64,000 nt of DNA from contig JBAMJV010002995.1 of assembly GCA_037951105.1 (NCBI GenBank), positions 62,001 through 126,000 on the forward strand. Reading direction: 5' to 3'. The notes beneath the pieces were generated by a model that was not told where the DNA came from, did no database searches, and was given only the letters and a program-made list of their open reading frames with translations. The position numbers and the translations under genes were made by a program. This DNA is from Echinarachnius parma (lineage: Eukaryota; Echinodermata; Echinoidea; Clypeasteroida; Echinarachniidae). Below are positions 48,701-53,370 of the stretch, in pieces (within the stretch, counting starts at the first letter, position 1; each line of letters begins with the position of its first letter).

Positions 48701-50554
48701 TTGTGTCTATGGCACGCTAACTTATACAAATCGGCCGGCTATGAGTAACCGATGCGCAACAGATGTTGATCCAACGTTATTCCAACGAGTTTGTCCAACG
48801 TCTGTCGAGCTGCAGTGAGTTTCTAGCGTTGGACCAACGTTGGCATCCAACCTGATTCTAACATTAGATTGTGATATTTGTATGCGGATGTCCACCGTTG
48901 ATCTGACGTTGGTCCAACATGTTTGTCCAACGGCTTTGATCGAGCTACGTGTTTCCAACATTGGACCAACGTTGGTATCTAACCAGATTCCAACAATGAA
49001 GGAGTGATCTGTTCTTATCCAGCATCCAACGCTGTCCAACGAGTTGGACAATTTCCAACATTGGACTAATGCATCCAACCTGATTCGAACAACGATTGTG
49101 ATATTTTTATGCGGATATCCAACGTTGATCTAACGTTGGTCCAACGAGATTGTCCAACGTCCATTTCACTGCGAGTTTCCGATGTTGATCCAACGTTGGT
49201 CAAACAAGTCTATATAACGTCAATTTTACTGTGATTTACCGATGTTGATCCAACGTTGGTCCAACGAGATTGTCCAACGTCCATTTCACTGCGAATTACC
49301 GATGTTGATCCAACGTTGGTCCAACAAGTCTGTCTAACGTCAATTTTACTGTGATTTACCGATGTTGATCCAACGTTGGATCCAACGAGATTGTCCAACG
49401 GCTTTCGAGCTGCGAGTTTCCTATGTTGATCCAACGTTGGTCCAACGAGATTGTCCAACGTCAATTTTACTGCGATTTACGGATGTTGATCCAACGTTGG
49501 TCCAACAAGTCTGTCTAACGTCAATTTAACTGCGAGTTACCGATGTTGATCCAACGTTGATCCAACGAGATTGTCCAACGGCTTTTGAGCTGCAAGTTTT
49601 CTATGTGGATCCAACGTTGGTCCAACGAGATTGTCCAACGTCTATTTTAATGTGAGTTACCGATGTTGATCCAACGTTAGTCCAACGAGATTGTCCAACG
49701 TCCATTTTAATGTGAGTTACCGATGTTGATCCAACGTTGGTCCAACAAGTCTGTCCAACGTCCATTTCACTGTGAGTTACCGATGTTGATCCAACGTTGG
49801 TCCAACGAGATTGTCCAACGTCCAACGAGTTCCAACAAGTTTGCAAGTTTCCAACGTTGGTCCGACGTTGGCTTGCTACCTGGGTTAAGCAAGTGTCTCC
49901 TTGTTTAACGAATCCGTGTTCTTTCTTTTTTTCAGATCAACATCCAGGTATTAATCAGGCTAAATCCAGCGTCATTGTAAATGTATACAATAGTAGTGTG
50001 GGCAACCTATTAGCACAGGGATCAGTTGCTAAATGCTCACAAAGGTAAATACAAAACACGATTTTCGGGTTAAAGGGGTAGTACACTTTTGGTAAGGCTG
50101 AGCCTTAGTAACCAAATCCTGCACAATAACATTACAAATAAATAGTTATAACTGTACAATTATAAAATTATATTGACTATTATCTTTTATCTAGGTTTAA
50201 ACATGAACAATTATCCCCGATTCAAACAAATTATGTTAAATGTGTACGTCCTAATTTTGTTAAAATTAAGCAACCGGGTAAAAGGCCAACGTACTTTTAA
50301 TGATTAATGCGCTTTCTGTTCACCTGTTCAGTTCCACAACATCACATCCAGCCGTTGATGAACCTTCTATGAATGTTCGGCAAAGGAGGAAAAGAGGCGG
50401 CAACTCACCAGAGATTACTGAAGATGCTAATACTCAGGCACACGTTCCGTTACTAAGCTGCGATGCGATGAAGACCGTCATTGCTTGTATTTGTGCAATT
50501 ATATGTGTGTGTCTATCCATCATTATGCTTCTTTGGCAAAAATCTGAGAGATGA
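16543..50554 (+). CDS. ROCO-family GTPase gene (Roc-COR with C-terminal TM), 20 exons
   Basis: Joining 20 GT/AG exons gives an open frame of 842 residues to a TGA at 50552-50554, with every splice phase consistent. Residue numbers count from the first codon completed at 16543. Roc: P-loop GQERVGKTS at 42-50, DFAG at 207-210, THRD at 299-302. COR follows from about 360 to 700. Then come a polar tail, an Asn/Val-rich segment at 745-763 and a transmembrane helix at about 817-837. Roc-COR proteins are multidomain GTPases that dimerise through COR. There is no methionine at the start: the N-terminus lies upstream, probably in the Death-domain exons (5108-9098), whose phase fits. Leucine-rich repeats and a kinase domain were not found. 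Closest in concept are metazoan Death-domain ROCO proteins such as DAPK1 and MFHAS1-like families, but the domain order differs from DAPK1. Confidence 0.9.
17547..17668 (+). CDS. ROCO exon 2: Roc switch I region
   Basis: Acceptor TTTTCAAG, donor AAAG/GTAAGA. It encodes RFDPFEKITDGVEAKISVHV, then SWSVNANADPLKRFK. The FDPFEKITDGVE segment matches the Roc strand after switch I, where family members carry F-P-E-T-G-I/V-E residues. The frame is unbroken from exon 1. Confidence 0.85.
18400..18525. mobile_element. TTAA-type MITE fragment in intron
   Basis: It holds CATTAAGATTGTATGCTCTT, GATACTTAGTTTGTCATTAT and TGTGTAGCGCCCTTAG followed by ACCAAAACTATCAT, the right-end portion of the family. The terminus is decayed. 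Confidence 0.55.
18749..18804 (+). CDS. ROCO exon 3 (56 nt)
   Basis: The small exon encodes AYIHGVVNATAQKMKDTL after a split Asp. Acceptor TGTGATAG, donor TTG/GTAAGA. It starts the unusually long loop between switch I and the DFAG motif. The call rests on splice sites and frame continuity, since no motif is diagnostic. Confidence 0.65.
19178..19529. mobile_element. MITE of second TTAA family (AAAGGGATCTAGTAAC)
   Basis: It starts TTAAAGGGATCTAGTAAC and shares TGCAAAAAGTGAT and AAATTTGAAAAACCGAAACC with the better-preserved copy at 44358-44705. The right end is decayed (TATTACTTAGTCCATTT). It lies between exons 3 and 4. Confidence 0.65.
19573..19624 (+). CDS. ROCO exon 4 (52 nt)
   Basis: Acceptor ATTCGCAG, donor CACT/GTGAGT; phase 0 in, 1 out. 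It encodes NQPKEVVEGGNVSEEAH, an acidic, probably disordered segment. Supported by good splice consensus and phase only. Confidence 0.6.
20364..20398 (+). CDS. ROCO micro-exon 5 (35 nt)
   Basis: Acceptor TTGATTTAG after a T/C-rich tract, donor GCG/GTAAGT. It encodes (F)EAASVTTIDPA. Phase 1 in and 0 out match both neighbours. Confidence 0.55.
20792..20828 (+). CDS. ROCO micro-exon 6 (37 nt)
   Basis: Acceptor TTTTCTTCAG, donor ACGC/GTAAGT. It encodes GNEYNTKSEDVT and leaves one base, which completes Arg with exon 7. Short, polar and loop-like. Confidence 0.55.
21136..21698 (+). mobile_element. Full-length TTAA-type MITE
   Basis: It begins TTAAAGGGATAGTTGAGTTC and ends ACTCAACTATCACTTTAA, about 560 bp, with imperfect terminal inverted repeats. 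TTAA at both ends suggests a TTAA target duplication, as in piggyBac- or Kolobok-type elements. Non-coding. Confidence 0.75.
22372..22550 (+). CDS. ROCO exon 7: Roc G3 motif
   Basis: Acceptor AATAATAG, donor CAG/GTAAGT. It encodes IDPAMTNLIYEKLNETDTQG, then DLISLDIWDFAGQELYYVTH. WDFAGQELYY is the G3/switch II motif, typical of Roc domains (DxxGQ). Asp207 and Gly210 are expected to contact the Mg/gamma-phosphate. Confidence 0.9.
23193..23288 (+). CDS. ROCO exon 8: Roc strand after switch II
   Basis: Acceptor AATAAACAG, donor CAG/GTATTC, phase 0-0. It encodes VFLSWRAIYLVVFDLSVDLN and so on; the HQVFLSWRAIYLVVFDLS junction is a classic Roc signature (H-F-L-Y-L-VFDLS). Confidence 0.9.
23498..24058 (-). 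mobile_element. TTAA-type MITE, inverted relative to 21136
   Basis: It begins TTAAAGGGATAGTTGAGTTT followed by GGTAGAGAGGGCGCT and proceeds through AAAACTGAGTGTCAAATTTG to AACTTAACTATACC. Its internal order is the reverse complement of the copy at 21136, so exons 7 and 8 sit between inverted copies. Confidence 0.75.
24297..24464 (+). CDS. ROCO exon 9: Roc G4 motif
   Basis: Acceptor TGCTATAG, donor GAG/GTAAAC, phase 0-0. It encodes LTPLEFINFWLSSIFAYARP and KIILVGTHRDTATEE. THRD is the Roc version of the G4 base-recognition motif. A downstream donor at 24532 would leave phase 1 and run into a stop in exon 10, so 24464 is preferred. Confidence 0.85.
24565..25010. mobile_element. Diverged MITE remnant
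   Basis: Words such as GATCGAAATCGCTTCAGAAA, GGAAAGCGCCCTCTGGGGTT and CGTTTGACCAAAACGGTACT place it in or near the TTAA family. The termini are not clear. Confidence 0.4.
26327..26440 (+). CDS. ROCO exon 10: end of Roc
   Basis: Acceptor TTTGCAG after a C-rich tract, donor GAG/GTACTT, phase 0-0. It encodes IASIRERIKRSLKGKPYEYH, then RIFFIENSND. The IRE..KGKPYE and FF.IENS segments are standard for the last Roc helix and strand (G5 region). Confidence 0.85.
26483..26656. mobile_element. hAT-like MITE with 8-bp target duplication
   Basis: Terminal inverted repeats are CAGTGGCGTAGC and GCTACGCCACTG. The element is flanked on both sides by CTGTAAAT (26475-26482 and 26657-26664), an exact 8-bp duplication as made by hAT transposases. 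The interior holds long G and C runs. It is 174 bp, in the intron after exon 10. Confidence 0.85.
27145..27276 (+). CDS. ROCO exon 11: Roc-COR junction
   Basis: Acceptor TTTATTCCAG, donor AAG/GTAATA, phase 0-0. It encodes LEALRNKILQIARKEPYMGE, then IPLKWLSFEEVKMAHHG. IP-KWL-FE marks the start of the COR domain in this family. Confidence 0.88.
27298..28153. mobile_element. Tc1/mariner-type (pogo-like) non-autonomous element
   Basis: The left end is CAGTCAAACCTGCCAATGCG; the right end is the inverse of CAGTCAAACCTGTCTATAGC. TA dinucleotides flank both ends. Sub-terminal GCGACCAC words repeat several times. No transposase was found in about 856 bp. Confidence 0.7.
28196..28285. mobile_element. 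TTAA-type MITE fragment, cut by L2 insertion
   Basis: AAAGGGATAGTACAGTTTTG, then AACTACATTTTAGT and ATTGCATGAGCTATAATTC, equals the left end of the family. Immediately after it the L2-like sequence begins. Confidence 0.5.
28290..28975 (+). mobile_element. 3' end of an L2/CR1-type LINE
   Basis: The + strand encodes the ORF2 C-terminus: RTSTERLVHAFVSSHLDYCN, SLLAGLP, LQRIQNTAARLVTRTKRTEH, LHWLPIQQRISFKILLLVFK and YGDRAFSSIAATLWNNLP. A one-base frameshift near 28790 breaks the end. The 3' tail has AGCGCTTAGAAAC..TAAGCGCTATATAAATG followed by TATTATTAT, typical of L2 3' ends. It is heavily 5'-truncated. Confidence 0.85.
29263..29813 (-). mobile_element. TTAA-type MITE, full length
   Basis: It starts TTAAAGGTAGTGTTGAGTAT and ends ACTCAACTATCCCTTTAA. 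It has the same orientation as the copy at 23498 (AATGAAAAACTGACTGTAAA near the left end). It lies in the large intron between exons 11 and 12. Confidence 0.7.
30709..30826 (+). repeat. (GT)n microsatellite, interrupted
   Basis: GT repeats run for about 90 bases, interrupted by GGCGCGCGCGTAT, then by GATGTGTGATGTGT and TTTG repeats. The ORFs over it are artefacts (THTHTH). Confidence 0.95.
31002..31060 (+). repeat. (GT)n microsatellite, second tract
   Basis: GTGTGTGT with GCGTGTGGATGTGC interruptions, inside the same foldback element. Confidence 0.95.
31811..32011 (+). CDS. ROCO exon 12: COR domain core
   Basis: Acceptor GATTTTCAG, donor ATT/GTGAGT, phase 0-0, 67 codons. It encodes LGTMLTFYHALGSIIFYGDV and LRNLVIPDAQWLIDTFKKII. 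The LTFYHALGSIIFY..LRNLVI..QWLID pattern is diagnostic for COR (C-terminal of Roc). Confidence 0.9.
32012..33303. other. Intron 12 with a diverged TCGT/ACGA-rich repeat
   Basis: No exon is seen. Bases 32730-33135 are rich in GATTCG, AACGA and AAATCGTC words and end CGTCGGTATGGGACTGGGCC. This is the style of a dispersed non-autonomous element; ends are not defined. The first 700 bases show nothing recognisable. Confidence 0.4.
33304..33613 (+). CDS. ROCO exon 13: COR domain continued
   Basis: Acceptor CTTTATCAG, donor ACCG/GTACGA, phase 0 in, 1 out, 103 codons. It encodes WDRLQNEGFLEYRLVSHIWE, LLDLMKTFDIICDAP, a Ser/Gly/His-rich loop, then CYYVPSLFSPRYTAEAM. L..GFL...LV.HIW and LLDLM..FDI...YYVPSL are conserved COR elements. 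Confidence 0.9.
33614..34890. other. Intron 13 first part, nothing recognised
   Basis: AT-rich sequence with short C-rich and CA runs near 33760, 34345 and 34425. No coding or structured signal. Confidence 0.4.
34891..35690. repeat. MITE fragment with about 345-bp tandem duplication
   Basis: The segment from 34993 (GAAACTTGAAACCAATGAGT) is repeated from 35338 (TTGAAACTTGAAGCCAATGA), including GTGTTCTTGGATATAAAAA and TTTACGAACATCAAAAGCTT. The first part belongs to the TTAA MITE family (TTTCGAGCATGGTGGAAT, AATGGTGCAGGTTTTGGTTA). The duplication extends into flanking non-MITE sequence. Confidence 0.75.
35735..36345. repeat. GTTCGTTATTCCGAA foldback repeat
   Basis: The left part has many direct copies of GGTTCGTTATTCCGAA or GTTCGTTAATCCGAA (35735-35995). 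The right part has the inverse, TTCGGAATAACGAACC (36140-36345). About 140 bases of non-repeat sequence lie between. The arms could pair over 200 bp. It sits about 300 bp before exon 14. Confidence 0.9.
36645..36796 (+). CDS. ROCO exon 14: COR second half
   Basis: Acceptor TTTTGACAG, donor CAG/GTATTA. It encodes GLFHRLMSRMAQKYGDELKL, then RGSIFDGHRVLVEMIPPPEA. G-FHRL...L corresponds to the COR segment involved in dimerisation in characterised family members. Confidence 0.88.
36797..38640. other. Introns 14 and 15 (apart from exon 15 at 37188)
   Basis: AT-rich, no recognisable elements besides exon 15. Small open frames here show no domain features. Confidence 0.4.
37188..37268 (+). CDS. ROCO exon 15
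   Basis: Acceptor TTAAACTAG, donor TCG/GTAAGA, phase 0-0, 27 codons: VRVFRARIGGKSGESKSTTP then VPKTMSS. The first part is a strand continuing exon 14; the Ser/Thr/Lys part is a loop. Confidence 0.75.
38641..38867. mobile_element. Foldback MITE
   Basis: The left arm CTTTTGTACACTTTTAATGT plus CCAATCTAAATGACAGA is mirrored by the right arm TCTGTCATTTAGATTGGACA plus CTAAAAGTGTACAAAAG, about 38 bp with one mismatch. The interior is made of AACTAATTATAAAAGCTA-type words in both orientations. A poly-G tract follows at 38896. Confidence 0.85.
39055..39300 (-). pseudogene. Small non-LTR reverse transcriptase relic
   Basis: With frame changes, the minus strand reads AAFRPGGSTMDQF and then EKCLEKN-, FIDCEKAF and SVWQ-like pieces. 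These are the AGFR and F-D-KAFD motifs of LINE RT. It is short and frameshifted, in the intron before exon 16. Confidence 0.5.
39636..39828 (+). CDS. ROCO exon 16: Cys-containing COR end
   Basis: Acceptor CGATTTAAG, donor TATG/GTGAGC. It encodes VRGLLCDELDRLCSDWISQT, LSFKCPESECDERIPF and YWSCSTHEIKLEDLRHDY. The CPESEC...SC-H pattern resembles the zinc-ribbon-like end seen after COR in many ROCO proteins. Phase 0 in, 1 out. Confidence 0.85.
39925..40235 (+). mobile_element. tRNA-headed SINE with L2-like tail
   Basis: An A-box-like TGGCAAGATTGGTAGTA (39933 onward) and a B-box-like GAGTTCGAACC (39976-39986) about 40 bases later form a tRNA-type pol III promoter. A body of about 200 bp follows. 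The 3' tail GAGCTATATAAATGTTATAT resembles the GCGCTATATAAATGTTGTAT tail of the L2 fragment at 28930. No intact tRNA fold is claimed. Confidence 0.65.
40335..40400. mobile_element. TTAA-type MITE right-end fragment
   Basis: TTATCTCACGAAACAATTAT, TTTGTGCAGCGCCCTCTATA and ACCAAATCCGAACTACACTT match the right terminus of the family. Confidence 0.5.
40401..41787. other. Intron 16, nothing recognised
   Basis: No exon, RNA gene or repeat border is evident. ORFs of 60-85 codons lack domain features. Confidence 0.4.
41788..42596. mobile_element. About 800-bp MITE with G/C-tract ends
   Basis: The left end AGGGTTCACCCTAAAAGGGC (then CGGG) is the imperfect inverse of the right end CCGGCCCTATTAGGGTTAAC. 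G-run/GCATTATGGCC/C-run blocks lie inside both ends. An internal GATCGCCGTAAAATTGTGCA segment recurs in altered form at 62520-62570. Confidence 0.65.
42776..42829 (+). CDS. ROCO exon 17 (54 nt), tail
   Basis: Acceptor TGTCTAAG, donor GAAG/GTAAAC, phase 1-1. It encodes VLSNDSVSKGDSSAAVE, a Ser-rich linker. Being symmetric, it could be skipped without frame loss. Confidence 0.65.
42830..43749. other. Intron 17 first part, nothing recognised
   Basis: AT-rich, no coding or repeat border seen. Confidence 0.35.
43750..43918 (+). repeat. Dispersed repeat shared with 11260-11404
   Basis: GGCTCCCTCGCAATTTCTCA, GTGTGGTTGGGCATGA, CTACACACACAAATTGTGAG and CTTCCGGCGCGCCTGG are shared with 11260-11404, with a C-run of differing length. 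Probably a transposon end. Confidence 0.7.
44196..44234 (+). CDS. ROCO exon 18 (39 nt), tail
   Basis: Acceptor CCTTCACAG, donor AATG/GTAACA, phase 1-1. It encodes TTGGHVVTPGYN. Like exon 17 it is symmetric and could be alternatively spliced. Confidence 0.6.
44358..44705. mobile_element. MITE of second TTAA family, well preserved
   Basis: TTAAAGGGATCTAGTAAC at the left is matched by GTTACTAAATCCCTTTAA at the right. 348 bp including TTAA at both ends. Same family as 19178. Confidence 0.8.
45226..45745. repeat. CCAACGTTGG palindromic-word array, left cluster
   Basis: It begins CCCAGGTAGCAAGCCAACGT and then has about 30 CCAACGTTGG/CCAACG words with spacers, changing to CAACATGTCTCCAACAAGCA repeats at 45535-45650. 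The overlapping ORFs on both strands (WTNVGPTL-like) are repeat artefacts. Confidence 0.9.
45837..45895 (+). repeat. CTATTC hexamer microsatellite
   Basis: CTATTC repeats with one interruption (CATATAGTC). Confidence 0.85.
46285..47055. repeat. Cluster of palindromes built on GTATCTATAGATAC
   Basis: About nine copies of GGCAGAAGGGCGTATCT with or without its mirrored half (AGATACGCCTTCTGCC) occur near 46298, 46515, 46565, 46627, 46688, 46765, 46832, 46946 and 47020. Several form near-perfect 30-40-bp palindromes (46687-46722, 46945-46983). Spacer sequence is not repeated, except for a duplicated TACGTGGAAGTATCGCCCGG block (46589 and 46649). Confidence 0.85.
47866..48007. repeat. 50-bp arm hairpin palindrome
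   Basis: Arms 47866-47915 and 47958-48007 are inverse copies with 45 of 50 matches, all differences being transitions. The 42-base loop is GC-rich. The overlapping open frame is explained by the palindrome. It lies in the intron before exon 19. Confidence 0.9.
48213..48237. repeat. Perfect 11-bp GC hairpin
   Basis: CAGCGCCGTCC and its inverse GGACGGCGCTG are separated by TAC. No T run follows and no other function was recognised. Confidence 0.8.
48752..49887. repeat. 60-bp tandem satellite of GATGTTGATCCAACGTTGG units
   Basis: From about 49120 the unit GATGTTGATCCAACGTTGGT, followed by CCAACGAGATTGTCCAACGT and a TTTCACTGCGAGTTAC stretch, repeats with 60-base period about 12 times. A more diverged part precedes it. 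It ends ACGTTGGCTTGCTACCTGGG, the inverse of the start of the array at 45226. It ends about 50 bp before exon 19. Confidence 0.92.
49936..50044 (+). CDS. ROCO exon 19: RHIM-like Asn/Val-rich segment
   Basis: Acceptor TTTTTTTCAG, donor AAAG/GTAAAT, phase 1 in, 2 out. It encodes QHPGINQAKSSVIVNVYNSS and VGNLLAQGSVAKCSQ. The alternating hydrophobic/Asn stretch VIVNVYNSSVGNLLAQGS resembles amyloid-type signalling motifs, including the residues around RHIM cores, but no exact (I/V)Q(I/V/L)G core is present. Functional meaning is inference. Confidence 0.75.
50073..50170 (+). mobile_element. TTAA-type MITE left-end fragment
   Basis: TTAAAGGGGTAGTACACTTT, TTAGTAACCAAATCCTGCAC and AATAGTTATAACTGTAC match the left end of the copy at 51130. 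It lies in the last intron. Confidence 0.6.
50332..50554 (+). CDS. ROCO exon 20: C-terminal transmembrane helix and stop
   Basis: Acceptor CACCTGTTCAG, completing Ser with the two bases of exon 19. It encodes a polar stretch with a basic patch (RQRRKRGG), then MKTVIACICAIICVCLSIIM and LLWQKSER before TGA. The about 21-residue hydrophobic, Cys-rich helix five residues from the C-terminus is a tail-anchor-like TM segment. The bulk of the protein would then face the cytosol. Confidence 0.85.
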
Positions 50555-51129
50555 TTTCACGCACTATCCCATACAATACTGCAGACATTGTGTGAGAGAT
50601 GCTGCATAGATTGACGGCTAATCACAGTCATAGGTCCGAGCAAAATTAAGACCTTCTGGAAGTCAGACTGAGGATATGATGATACCATTTGGGATTGGAG
50701 CTTAATCTATGTCATGACGAGTTATGCATACTGTTTGTTAGGACATCCGGGCCGGGTCATTGACAATGCAGCGACACGGGTAATCAGCTAATGTACTAAT
50801 GGGAAGAGATGAAGAGTGGCAAGATTCGAATTTGCTGCCGACCGCTATGCCGGAGATATACAGGATGTCTAAAAAAGAATGGTATACTTGGAATATATTT
50901 TAGTAAGATATGAAGGTAATTTGAAAAACATACATATTTGGTGTCATATTACAGAAAAATAATCAGGCTTCCTGATGTTTTTTTATCTCAGCTATGAAGG
51001 GTTTATAAATCGTGAGATATGGTCATTTGTTTGCAAAAATCTCGAAATCCACTTTGTGTCAATTTTCGTGCTGTGCATTAGATGACTTGCCAACATGTAA
51101 TTATTTTTAGAGCAAAAATGTAGTATGTT
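50555..51129 (+). other. Probable 3' UTR and flank of the ROCO gene
   Basis: Sequence following the TGA. No canonical AATAAA was spotted in this stretch and no other gene signal is seen; the transcript end is not defined. Confidence 0.35.
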
Positions 51130-51674
51130 TTAAAGGGGTAGTACAGTTTTGGTAAGGCTGAACTTTAGTTACCAAACCTTGACAGTAACATTATAAACTA
51201 ATAGTTATAGCTCCACCATGCTCGAAAGGTATACAAAATTACAAACAACTAAGTAAAAAGCCCATTATCATTCCAAAAGAGCCATTAAAACACAAGAGGG
51301 CGCTTTTCTAAAAAGGCATTGGTTTCAACCATTTTTCATACAGAATTATGCATGTGATGTTTCATTGAAAAAATGATTAAACAGAGAGGTCATCAACAAC
51401 TATTTAAAAACCGCTTTTGAAATTTTTTGAAAAAGTGCAAGCATCTTTTAAATTTTTTGAAAAAAACATCTAATTATTTGGGCCCCAAATAATTATTAGA
51501 TCAGATTTTTTAATTGATATTTCAGCCGTTTCTGGGTCGATTTTGACCAAAAAAAAGTTTATTCTGCCATTAAAATTGCATGTTCTCTCAAGTTCGACAC
51601 TCAGTTTTTCATTACCTCACAAACAAATTGTGATGAGCAGCGCCCTCTCTACCAAAACTAAACTACCACTTTAA
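51130..51674 (+). mobile_element. Full-length TTAA-type MITE
   Basis: TTAAAGGGGTAGTACAGTTT at the left and AAAACTAAACTACCACTTTA at the right, TTAA at both ends, 545 bp. Same orientation as 21136. Confidence 0.75.
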
Positions 51675-53370
51675 GTAATTATTAAATTGGCGAAATATGG
51701 TGCGTAAATATGTTGTTCACACTGTCTGAATTACATTTTAATAGATTGCACGCCTTTTGTTGGTTCAACAGAGGCTTTACAAAATCTTCAAAGATTCGTC
51801 TACTGAAGTAATGTTTGAGCATTAACATGTATTATTACCATGATTACAATTTTTCTACACTTTAAAATCAGTTATCCCTTGAGGAAACCCTCTTTATGGT
51901 TTCATTATTCGAAAGCAAAGCCTGACAAATGTATACAATCAATTAAAGGAAAACAGTAACAAGGCAAACGCCTTCAGCTTTGCGACACTATTCTGAACTG
52001 TCAAAAGTGTTCGGAATATGAGGCGATGAGAATCCTGAATCAGGGTCAATTTGGAAGAATTCTATCCAGAAAATTTGCTTTTTAGGGAAATTGAACCATA
52101 TTTAACCACCGTTAACCTTTCAAGCGTCAGCAGCGACAAATATAATTGCACTCTAGCCATTGTTACATCGTTATGATATTATAATTCTTAAAGAGGATAC
52201 CAAATGTGTGCGACAAATGTCCAACGCCATATACAATCAAACATTATTTGAGATCCGCTGAATGGAAATATGTCATATAAAGTTTATCTGAAAGCACATG
52301 GTACCAGATAACCTTAACAATTAAAATATGTTCATATGTTAATAATTGTAATAACTAAACTTGAATAACATATCATATGCATAATATGTTTATAAACATA
52401 TATATGTTGACATTGTCGTCAAAATCACACATTATTATGCTTTTACGATTCGCATAACATGAACTATACCTGTGTCCAATTACCAAATTATCTTCTTCCA
52501 TGAATGGATTATGTATGTTGACTGATGTTGGTTTTCATCAAATGACAACCATATCCTATTAAGCTTCTTAAACTATCCATGAATATTACATAACATTAAT
52601 GTGCATTACTTCCGAATATGGGGCAAAGTCAAAAGTGAAATGTTGCCAAATTGATGAACGGTAATTAGGTAATGGGCGAGATATGAACGCTGAAACCATT
52701 GCGGAACTTTTGGTGAGGAGTTTACATCAATATACTATGAGCTAAACCCCTTGTCTAGATGGGGTTTATTTAATGAACGTTATGAAGCATCGATAAGTTC
52801 ATGAATAGTATTCACAAAGACACACACGCACAAGTACATGTTTTTTGACACATATAAGGACGTTTATTGTATACCTTAAGCAAAAACACATTAAATAAGT
52901 GTTAACATAAATATGAGCAAACGTAAAGGCCTAGAATGAGCCCTGTACGCAGAATATGATAATAAGCATTCCTGCATATTTTGTATGTAACGTTAACACT
53001 TTTTGCCATATTGCATTCATTGCAGTTTGCCGTCATAACAATACACATACTAACAAATGGGACAATGCGAGCATTTTATACTTATGAAGAAAAACAAAAT
53101 TAGAGTATGATTGCAATACTGTTATACTACATTATAAATTATGTTAATTATGACACTAGTCCGTTCCTTTCATGATAAGTAATCATCAATGTTAACACCA
53201 GGAAATTTAATTATACATATTTAACCCGTGTTTGAATTAATGTATGTATATCAGTTTATAACAGTTTCTTGTATCGTTTTGTGTGTTCAACCCTCACTTT
53301 ATTGTTGTAAAACATAGTTCTATAATAATAGGTATTGTGCTACTTGTATTGTGTTGTATTGTACTGTCAG
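51675..53370. other. Intergenic AT-rich DNA, nothing recognised
   Basis: No coding, RNA or repeat borders are apparent. Confidence 0.4.

Noticed and set aside
48722..49846. Minus-strand ORFs with repeated VGQSRWTNVGSTSV
   Set aside because: Translation of the 60-bp satellite; no start context, no splice support, no domain.
45226..49887. CRISPR-like array
   Set aside because: Repeats lack unique equal-length spacers, the host is eukaryotic, and the structure is a satellite.
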